Assembly: GCA_002205965.3 (NCBI GenBank)
Contig: NADL03000015.1
Span: forward strand, 186,001 to 250,000
Direction: 5' to 3'
From: Kappaphycus alvarezii
Lineage: Eukaryota > Rhodophyta > Florideophyceae > Gigartinales > Solieriaceae
DNA: 64,000 nt
This document shows, piece after piece, positions 55,501 to 64,000 of this stretch (its first letter is position 1; every line of letters starts with the position of its first letter). The translations under genes and the position numbers were made by a program. Under the pieces are notes generated by a model. It had not been told where the DNA came from. It saw only the letters and a program-made list of their open reading frames with translations, and did no database searches.

Positions 55501-58500
55501 AAAGGTATTTTTCCGCAGCTGCGAGAAGTGCGCGGCAAGCCAGCCGTACGCAAGCGTCAATCCAGTTTGTGGGCAAGGAACGCGAGTATGTACATCATAC
55601 TGTTTTGTTCACTCAAACCGTTGCGCCTTCTCTCAATCTAAATCTCCGCCCTCCATTAGGCCAGTAAATTTTTGCGCTCCTCTCTATACTAAAGCCTCAA
55701 ATCCCGTGTATTCTACATCGAACGAGTTTTCTCATTAATTTTTAGGCGTTTTAACTTAGACTCACAATGTTTCCGCATGTCATCCACCAAATTTGCTTGT
55801 CATCTTCGTCAGATTTATACGTGAGACGCTTCTCATTTCCCTCAGATGACTTCGTTGAGCACTTTTCTTGAGTCTTTTACGCCTCTGCTCGATCTCATAC
55901 ATCTCCAGATACGTTCTGTTACAGTGTGTTCAAAGCCAGCTCCCGAATCTTGTCCCTGACCTCCACAACACTACAACCGACTTCTAAGAAAACCATTAAA
56001 TTACCACCGAGTAATAATTTAAATAAAAAAGCTGCAAAACCACCAAGTGTGACTGCCTATTAGCACCTGCTGCAATGCTTTGCGTTAATGATATTGCGAT
56101 TTCAAATTTTTCATTTTCATTTTAACGGAGCACCTGCACTACCACACTCTGAGGGCATGTAAATTGTACAGTGAGCAACTTATGAGGATGAACTGCGTTT
56201 CCTGTCCTACCGCAACAAAACATAAGTCATGACTGGTGCCCACGAATGTTCATGTAAAAAGCCGTCGTCGCCAACTGAGACAATCATAGAAACCTACAAA
56301 CTACCCCTAAGCACATTCGACATGACGAACTAGTCATGTCACCTACCTCCCTGTTCAATACTTTCTCTCTACCATGTGTCTGAGCAAGGCATGCTAACCT
56401 CAAGGAAGCCATGAATGGTACCATCATGGAGGAGCTCTGAAGACCAACATCCCCACACGTCCGTAGCACGCCTCCAATGTATCATGAGGAAGTTAATTAT
56501 ACCGTTACCAGAACACACCTCTGGATCCTGAGAACAATCCTGTTCAACCTTTCCGAGATCAACACCGCTTGCATAACTCCCATCCGTCTCGTCATATTTA
56601 CTGGCTCTCTCTCTATAACTATACCAGACAAAGCTATCTTACGTTTTCTCCTTAGCATTGCTGGTAACAGCTGTATCGGATGAAGATGGCATGTAGTCTT
56701 GATTTGAACTGCTCCAAGAAAAATTACTGACAGTCCGAGTCTTGTTTCCCGTACGAGAACGTCCCTAGGACTTTCATCATTTCTCCCTCAGTTCTACTCC
56801 ACATTTTCGAAACAAACTCAATCTGTCATTTCTGGAATGTACAGTATGTAGAGACATTTGCAGAGAGCTGTGAACAACGAGAGATTTGCGAAGAATTATG
56901 TGCTATCTTCTGAGGGGCACTAAGTCTCTGAAAAACTCTTGTGGAACTGCAAATCTTGTCGGGATTGTATGAGGCCTCTCATAATTCTTGTAACAACAGA
57001 TATTTATCTAAACTGAACGGAACTCTTGTCTTCAGAGATCCCGGTATGTATGCATCGCAAAATATGGCATTTTCGGACGCAGCATGATTAAAACTTTGGT
57101 CAATAGCCCCTTGCTTTACATGTTTCTTGCATATCATCGTGACAGCCCGGTACAGAGACTTTAAGATCTTCCGTGCATCTTCTATCGCTACTATCCCACC
57201 GGCGGTCCAAATTCTAACTTTTTTATTCGTTGCTTGTGTTGCGATATTTCATTCAGAATTGATTCCGTTTGAAGGCAATGGATGCGTACGAGTCCCTTAT
57301 CGTTCGCAATTCTTCTTTTTTACGAGTTAGATCTTTTGGATGTTTCTGCAAGGGTTCTTTTTTCTTATATACTTCCATCAGAGACCACACCCTAATCCAG
57401 GTCACAACCCCTCCTATGGCTCTCAGTACTGCACGCTCTCGCTAATACCTACCGAACCGCCATGATAATGATGTATTCTTGTTTTCATTCCCATCATTGT
57501 TGTAAGGGTACAGTAGAAGGCGTTGTAGGACATCAACTACGTGAGCCTCTGTTGGAGAACAATATGCTTCTGGATATAGCAGCACACCATACCAAAGGCT
57601 GGACTGCGAAGAGTACTCTTCGATGTACCGAAATCGGCAGAACACCAAACCTTGGCCTTCCTAGCCAAATGATCCATTTTCCACAGTACTAGAGTAATAT
57701 CTCCCTTTTCGGGGACTAAAAATTCTTCGAAGCCCAGATCTCCATATGCTCTCGTCGGTCTCCATGAAGTCCTCTCTTGGGCTAGGAGAGCATTCCTTTG
57801 CATAGTGAGGGGCTTCTGTATCTAGAGTACTCTAGAATCATTGACTAAACAGAACAGTCCGTACCTCAGGTGATCGCGGAAGATTGTTCGCTGTGGTAGC
57901 TATAAACCTGCATGATCTGTACTATGCAATATATAAAGTTTGATCCGATCATCGTTTCGAAGTAGAACAGTTGTTGGAGTTTTTGGAAGAATATCTTGGT
58001 GGTAACAATACTTTCAAACCTAAAACAACAGTAAAACCAGCACAAATGTGTCTATCAAGATTTAATCTGACCCCTGCCTGAAAGTATTGGAAATGCAATT
58101 TATACATCAGTTGCGCATGGAAAACGCTAATTTAATGCAAAATAAACGAAAATAACTTCATACATACACCAAATTCTCACCCCTATGATTTCTCTCAGAC
58201 AGAAGTACGGGAAGGATTACTCCAGCGTACATTGGAATAACCCCATAGATACTTCGTATTACCACTTTTTGTTCGCAGTTCGACATCGTGCATTCTTGTT
58301 TTCCGACCTTCATACCCAAAAGTGGGGAATTATTTAGTTGTGCCTATAGCTGATATACCTTACTCCAAGGTGAATGCAGCTTCAGCATGAAGAATAACCG
58401 AACTCGTTGCAACTGAACCTCTGTAAATTGAATGGCACCTTACAAGCAAACGCTGTAGAAGATGAATGCCAGGTCTAGAACTCAATAGCAGACCTCCGCA

Positions 58501-58960
58501 TCCCCCGAGTCTCCCAAACAAGGACTTGTCGCCAATATCAGGCAATCCGGAAAATCTGGAATGTGAACCCAACATCATTCTTCTCCGAGAGAGCAGGCAC
58601 GTTTCGACTTGATGTTTTAGCTACCAAAGAGAGAAAGATAATAGTGATTGGGAGGAGGCGAGTATCTCCAGGAAAGGAAGATGGTGAGTCTGGATGCAGT
58701 AGTCAGGAAAACACTTCCAAAAGAAGAAATTCATCACATGTTCTAATCAAACAGTTTCAGATTATGATAAGGATAATGACGATGTAGATGCATGAATAAG
58801 GGCGAGTAAGTTCCCAACAAACAAGGTTGTGACAAGTACTTGACTAATAACTCCACTCTCTCCCCGGCTCATATTATTAATGACATAGTTGGAAAATAGT
58901 GCATTAATGGAGGGATTGGTAGATATACACGAAGAGAATCACTACTGAATGTTCGTCAGA
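52525..58960. other. Long stretch without recognised genes
   Basis: Six kilobases hold only frames of 60-130 codons on both strands with no recognisable domain. Noted places are 53590-53950 (two overlapping plus frames of 82 and 113 codons), a tRNA-like GGTTCAAACCC word at about 55122, and a minus-strand stretch at 57540-57800 with a faint copia RNase H look (ADFGTSKSTLRS). None is strong enough to call. Base composition is intermediate, and GTAC-type words are almost lacking. Confidence 0.45.
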
Positions 58961-59303
58961 TAGAGCTTCATGATGAAGATGAGTTGGGAAGGTTAAAACG
59001 GACGGGAATGGCGTATGACGCGAAGTCACTGCCATTTATTTACAGCCCACTCAATGTCGACAAGTTAAAGAATTACTGAAATCTTTCAGTGAAGAACGTT
59101 GCCAGAAGATTCGTAAAGAGGTTGACTGCCTGTGAAAAGTCATCACCGACATTTCTGATCAGAGAACGTTCGTACGGGAGCGTGATAAGAAGATTAAATA
59201 CAGGGTTGCTCGATACTTGCTCTGAGATAGTGGACCTCCACTTGGTGCAAATAATTTACTCGTGCGATAAAAAAGACTTTATGGCTACCACGTTTCGGAA
59301 GAT
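58961..59303 (+). other. Coding-like remnant of unknown family
   Basis: Plus-strand frames read VRQIELHDEDELGRLKRTGM and LPFIYSPLNVDKLKNY, then VARRFVKRLTACEKSS. The composition looks protein-like and the pieces line up in order with a stop between them, but I do not recognise the family. It lies next to the pogo-like remnant and may be part of another transposon. Confidence 0.25.
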
Positions 59304-60290
59304 TCAGTTGATTTGACTACTATCACTTCCCATCATCTCATCGAGCGTCAGCTTCAGCTGCCTACAGCACCGGCGGGCCTCATCGCGAATCTCGCTCTGA
59401 AGGGAACAGAGTACCCTGTACAGGGGGGCGGAAAAAATGCATCGCACTGCAGCATACCTCCTGACGATTGCAATTTCACGAAAAGTCTCTTTGCAGGGAG
59501 GCAACTGCGAAGATTCAATCGCTTCTTCCTCATCGCCACTATCGCCGTCAATGTGCTCGTCTACCATTTGATCAAATTGCGTGTCGAGTGAAACAACTTG
59601 AGTGCGGTTCTCTCCCCTGGCATATTCAGGAGCGCGGCTCACAATATTTGCGAATGAACCGGAATTAAAAGCGTCCATTGCGTTCTGTGCATGTTTCTCA
59701 TCGGCACGTATAACTTGGCATCCGTATTTGTTTCGTAAGATTCCAGTTCTTTGTGCTTGCAATAATTGCTTATGATGGCGGCCTCTAACTCCCTCCACTG
59801 CATCTTAACGCTTTCATAGCAGCAGGATGCCCACCTCAGTATATTTCACGAACTTTTTCATCAAGCAGGTCAAGCGCACGGTCCATCTGAAATGCGCGAT
59901 AGCAAAGGTTCATGGACGGGATGATTACAGCGTCCAATGGATGGATTTTGGATGTAGTGGTCGGAGGTATAAATTACACCTTAACATTGGACAACTCTGG
60001 AATGTTGGGAACACTGCCATTGGCGCTACAGCTGTTGATGAGCAGGATTGCTTTGCTGTAGCTGAAATTTGTACACTGAACCGGTGCAGCCAGTTAAAGA
60101 ACAAATCACACGCCATCCATGCATTCTTATTATGTTGATAATCAAGTCCAAGTTCTCGACCGCCCTTCTTCTTGAATGCACGAGGACTGAAAAAGCAAAC
60201 AAGAATGGATATCCGCAGCAACCAAAGGTGTAAAACGAGCAAAAGAACTCAGAATGCAAAATAAACAGAGAGGCTAACGGTATACGTTCG
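59304..60290 (-). pseudogene. Pogo/Tigger-type transposase remnant (DDE_1)
   Basis: Minus-strand reading gives AFKKKGGRELGLDYQHN and KNAWMACDLFFNWLHRF (60180-60080), AILLINSCSANGSVPNIPEL (about 60055), FIPPTTTSKIHPLDAVIIPS (about 59970) and NLCYRAFQMD. These match, box by box, the DDE_1 domain of pogo-like elements, where KAWMTS..F..WL, LLLDNC.AH and FLPPNTTS..QPLD.GII are usual. The second catalytic Asp (LLLDNC) is Asn here (LLINSC), there is an in-frame stop just before FIPP, and the frame shifts before the 165-codon C-terminal frame 59798-59304. No inverted ends were found. The gene is dead. Confidence 0.7.
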
Positions 60291-60299
60291 GTCAGGTTA

Positions 60300-63200
60300 T
60301 GGCATAAGACGCTAAAACACCTACCAACACTTCTTCGACGACCCCGAGCACTCGACACGACCCCATCCAACTACAGGCCGACAAATCCCACCCGGATTTG
60401 CCTGTCTCAACACTCAGAAGATCATACCAACCACAGCAAGAAGCAGACGGGGCGCTCGTCGAGAAGCACAAGTCCCATTCACCGAGCCCACCCAAGAGTT
60501 ACTACGCCTCACCAAGCTTACAGCACAGGACACCCAACCTCCATATCACACTCCGAGCACCTATCTCACAATGGAGAACATAACTACACCCAAAATCGCA
60601 AGACTGGACCGCGCAAACTATGCGCCATGGCTCATCTATGTCCGCGGTGCCGTCGCGTCTACTCAAGCGAGGGATCACATCTCACAAGACGTCCACCCTC
60701 CCAAGGACCCCAACTCAGCACCTTCAATGACAACGGGATGTCTTGCTGAGCGCTCTTATAGGGTCCATCTCGGCCGAAATTGCCAACCTAGTCATCCGCC
60801 CCGACACCTACCCTACACCATGTCAGCTCATCCAGTCGGTCCAATCATACCTCAACACCATACACACCGGCCACCACAAGTAACTCAAGTCCCTCGCTGA
60901 GCACATAAGGTTAACAGAAGAGATGTCCATAAACAAATATGCCGCCAGCATGAATCGGTCCATGTCGAGGCGATTACCGCCAAATATACAGACATTAACG
61001 ACGCAGCTACCACTATGGACTTCATGACCGCTGGACTTCGCTACAACCCCAACACGACACATATCGGAATGCATATGCTCACCAACGAACACTTCGAATC
61101 GAAGGACTTCATACACAAATGCAATGAACTCAGCATGTCACGACACCCACACATGCGGGGTCCAGCAGCCAACATCTTCCGCCCCCCAACAACACACAAA
61201 CGCTACTTGGTTGAACTACCCAAGCAGATCCATGGTATTCGCAAGCAACCACCCCAATCCGCGACGCTTCACACCATGCCAACATCACGTCGCCCTCGGT
61301 TTCCGCAAACCCCGCCACATCGATGAGAAGTGTCATGATCTCAACCACCCGCGCCACAAGCAGGGCAAATCGGCAGCCAAAGAAGTGATCATCAACTACA
61401 ATGATCTCGCTACGGAACTCCACAAACTGCTCCAACAATCCACCCCGAGAATTCACAGACGTCGAAGGCTCCAACATTCGTTCTTCCTTGATTCAGCCGC
61501 CCACTCTACTCTCTTCCACTCCTCCACACTCTCATGAAACCATTCGATTATCATCTTCCCACGACCACAGCCACTAATTCTCCCTCCTATTGTATCCACA
61601 CATGCCGCACATCGTTTGAGACGAATCTTAATAAGTACATCACAGTCCCCGCTCACGCGAACCAATCACTCTCCCACAACCTCCTCTCCGTCCGGCACTA
61701 GCCACATCCTATGGCTCTGTCGTCTTCTTCAAACATCAAGCACTTATCACACAAATCGACAAGTACGGAATTCGACTCTTTCTAACAGCACCGTGGAATG
61801 ATCAAGCTCAAGGATATGTAGTCACAGCTCAACGCAGCCCAAACCACGCATTTAACACGCGCCACAGTCGTCACAAGTAGTGGCAAACCTAGTACCACAT
61901 CATACAACCAACTCCGCCATCCTTCCTCCAACACCCAACACCAAACCCCCTCCTCCCCAACGACAAAAACGCCTCATATCCTCCCTTCCAAACCACCAGC
62001 ACGATCTACTCCCAAACATAACCAACGTAACTCCATCCACCAAAAACGCCCTCAGCCACAAATGGCATCTAATCCTTAACCAAACCCACCCAAGAGCCAT
62101 CCAACAATGGCAAAACAGGGCACTACCTAGATCCTACCCCCAGCCATGAAACGCACTCCCCCGAAATAACATGCTTTCCCTGCCGAAATTCGAAACGCAC
62201 ACCGGCCCCCCACAAACCGAACCGCAAGCACTATGCAGTCGGTAACTACATAAGCTCCGACACATGCGGCCCGAAAACCCGGAGTCTAAACACAAAAATA
62301 AGCATTTCCTCACGTTCATATATGCCGAAAGCCGCTTTCTCGCGTGTACTTTCTGAAAACCCGAGATCAGGTTGGGTAATACACCCACGTCCACATGCCA
62401 TAATCTACATCAACCTCAGCATCCCACCTACACTATCAGGGTGGACAACGCAAAAGAATTCACCTCAACGGATATCTGCAAACTGTACAAGCATCAGGGA
62501 ACAAACTCAAACCCAGAACCCCTTACTAGCCGCAGGAAAACAGCCGCCCGGAACTAATCAACCTAACGCTCCTCAATGCAACCAGAGCAGCACTTGTCAC
62601 CGCCGAACTACCACCTGCATTCTGAGAAGACGCACCCGCCGACGCTACATACAAATACAACTTGATGTAACACTACACCACAAACCAGACAACCTCAACA
62701 ATTGGCAAGCCGCCACATTCCAACTCCACAAACTATTCATCTTCGGAGAATATGGACACATCCCCACCAAAAACCAAAAAAAGGACCTTGCGCGACACTC
62801 GTCCGCTACATGTGCCCAATAGACGACACCATCATTCGTGTTTGCCACCCAGATTAGGACACATAAATGCAAGCCCGGGCAGTCGACTTCCGCCAGTGTG
62901 ATCTCCTACAAGACCTGTCCCGAAAAACGTCCTCCGCACTTCAGATAACGCCACAACGTCTTCCCACCCCACCTTAAACAACATGTAAAGCTCCCTAATA
63001 ACGCAAAGCGTCACTCTGGGCCGAAGCCTATGACAAAGAGCTGGCAGCCCTCGAACGCGAACACACATTTAATTGTAATCACAACCACAAAGTCACCAAA
63101 TCGGCAAAATCATCCAATTGAAAATGACGTACAGGTACAACACGACCTATCCCTGAAATAGAACGCAAAACCCGCTGCTCCGTCCGGGGCGACAGGATGC

Positions 63201-64000
63201 GACCATACCTGGATTAAGACCCCCATCAAACGTCCCTCTTCATCGCAGAACAAACCACAATCCGCATGCTCCTTAATATCGCCGCCCATCAGGACTGGCA
63301 CATTGGCCATTTCGACATCCGGCTGCCTAACTACACGAACCATACAACCATGACAAACCAGTTTTTGCCAAAGAACAACCTCGATTTGACGGTACCCTTT
63401 CTCACCTGGGACACACGGGCATACTCCTTCGAAACTTGTACGGCACAAAAACCGCGGCACAAAACTACTATAATGGCCTTGTCAGCCATTCACAGTAGCA
63501 TGGATACCAACCCAGCCGGGCAGATCCACGCATGTTCTGCAAACAAGCGAACGGCCACCCTATACTAGTAGCCATAAGTATAGACGTCTTCCTCCCCGCG
63601 CCCCCATACAAACAAAGTATAGACGACCTTTTTGCCGCAATCAAGCTCAAACACAACATCTCCAACCTAGCACATCCCACAACTTACCTTAAGTGGCACA
63701 TCAAAACAACACCAGCCGGCGACATCCACATTTCACAGCCACACGTAATACAGGGTCTCCTGCACAAGACGGGAATGACTAAATGCAGTTCTAGTCATCT
63801 CCCCGTACAAGAGAATACCAATTGGACGCAAGACCACCAAGCCCCCCCCCCCCCACTGTCGCAGAGCAATTACAAAGCATACTAGGGGACCTACGCTACC
63901 TCAACAACAGTTCCCACCCCGAAATACATTTCGCGGTCAACAAGGTGGCCGAGAGCATGCATCGACCCACACAAGACCATCGACAAATTCTAAAGTGCTT
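60300..64000 (+). mobile_element. Ty1/copia fossil, 5' part, runs off the window
   Basis: A gag-like start (ATG 60571: MENITTPKIARLDRANYAPW, a typical copia gag opening) is followed by further gag (about 60900-61320). A protease-like region lies near 61480 (SFFLDSAAHSTL), with integrase-type remnants (about 61800-62850) and reverse transcriptase (about 62990-63900, ending with HPTTYLKW and GDIHISQPHVIQGLL). The RT end matches the fragment at the left window edge. Domain order is complete as far as the window goes; many breaks make it a fossil. A leader lies at about 60300-60570, but LTR limits could not be set. A poly-C run is at 63841-63856. Confidence 0.75.

Noticed and set aside
57537-57803. 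Minus-strand frame with a faint copia RNase H look (ADFGTSKSTLRS)
   Set aside because: Neighbouring boxes expected in copia could not be found in order, so the resemblance may be chance.

Overview
The window looks like nuclear DNA of a multicellular red alga, probably a florideophyte of the Chondrus type. This is inferred from the mix seen here and has only moderate confidence. There are a few compact, nearly intron-free eukaryotic genes: an ORC4-like origin-recognition subunit, a METTL7-like methyltransferase, an MGST3-like MAPEG protein and a decaying NACHT/STAND-type WD40 gene. They sit in small islands inside a thick layer of transposon remains. I found no RNA gene, CRISPR array, operon or prokaryotic ribosome-binding site.

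Layout. 0-4.3 kb: the 3' end of a Ty1/copia fossil (+), then a Ty3/gypsy fossil (-). 4.57-7.5 kb: a small hairpin and a PiggyBac-like DNA transposon with imperfect terminal inverted repeats. 8.0-9.3 kb: the first host gene island, a METTL7-like gene (+) and an MGST3-like gene (-) that converge; a 122-bp intron in the latter makes their coding ends overlap by 23 bp. 9.6-15.2 kb: a dense nest of repeats with a 641-bp element bearing inverted ends, two inverted copies of a 0.35-kb unit (one interrupted by a 1.8-kb insertion with a TCTAG duplication), and several LINE fragments. 15.2-28.9 kb: a very AT-rich tract without recognisable genes, split by a GC-richer tyrosine-recombinase (DIRS/PAT-like) retroelement at 18.6-22.65 kb. 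29.0-32.3 kb: a second, differently typed copia fossil (+), itself interrupted by a 1-kb insertion. 32.4-35.7 kb: LINE pieces in both orientations.

37.2-44.9 kb is the second host island: ORC4-like (-), divergently placed against a 273-codon hypothetical gene (+), followed by the WD40 gene broken over several frames and a small coiled-coil ORF. 45.6-49.3 kb: the longest LINE copy (+). 49.3-49.7 kb: a short element bounded by perfect TGTCCTCATATGAGGACA palindromes. 50-50.9 kb: a LINE end (-). 51.17-52.52 kb: a Tc1/mariner element with both inverted repeats visible but a damaged transposase. 52.5-59.3 kb: mostly unrecognised, perhaps decayed, sequence. 59.3-60.3 kb: a pogo-like transposase remnant (-). 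60.3-64 kb: the 5' half of a copia element of the same family as the fragment at the left edge, running off the window.

Most informative observations: (1) the YR retroelement carries direct rather than inverted repeats at its ends, including a GTCTA-CAC-TAGAC palindrome; (2) a filled/empty site pair inside the window defines a 1,814-bp insertion; (3) a palindromic GTACTGTACAGTAC word recurs at about twenty places, often at repeat junctions, and is absent from the AT-rich blocks and the intact genes; (4) several LINE remnants share one 3' tail with a small stem-loop. No metabolic pathway or operon links the host genes.
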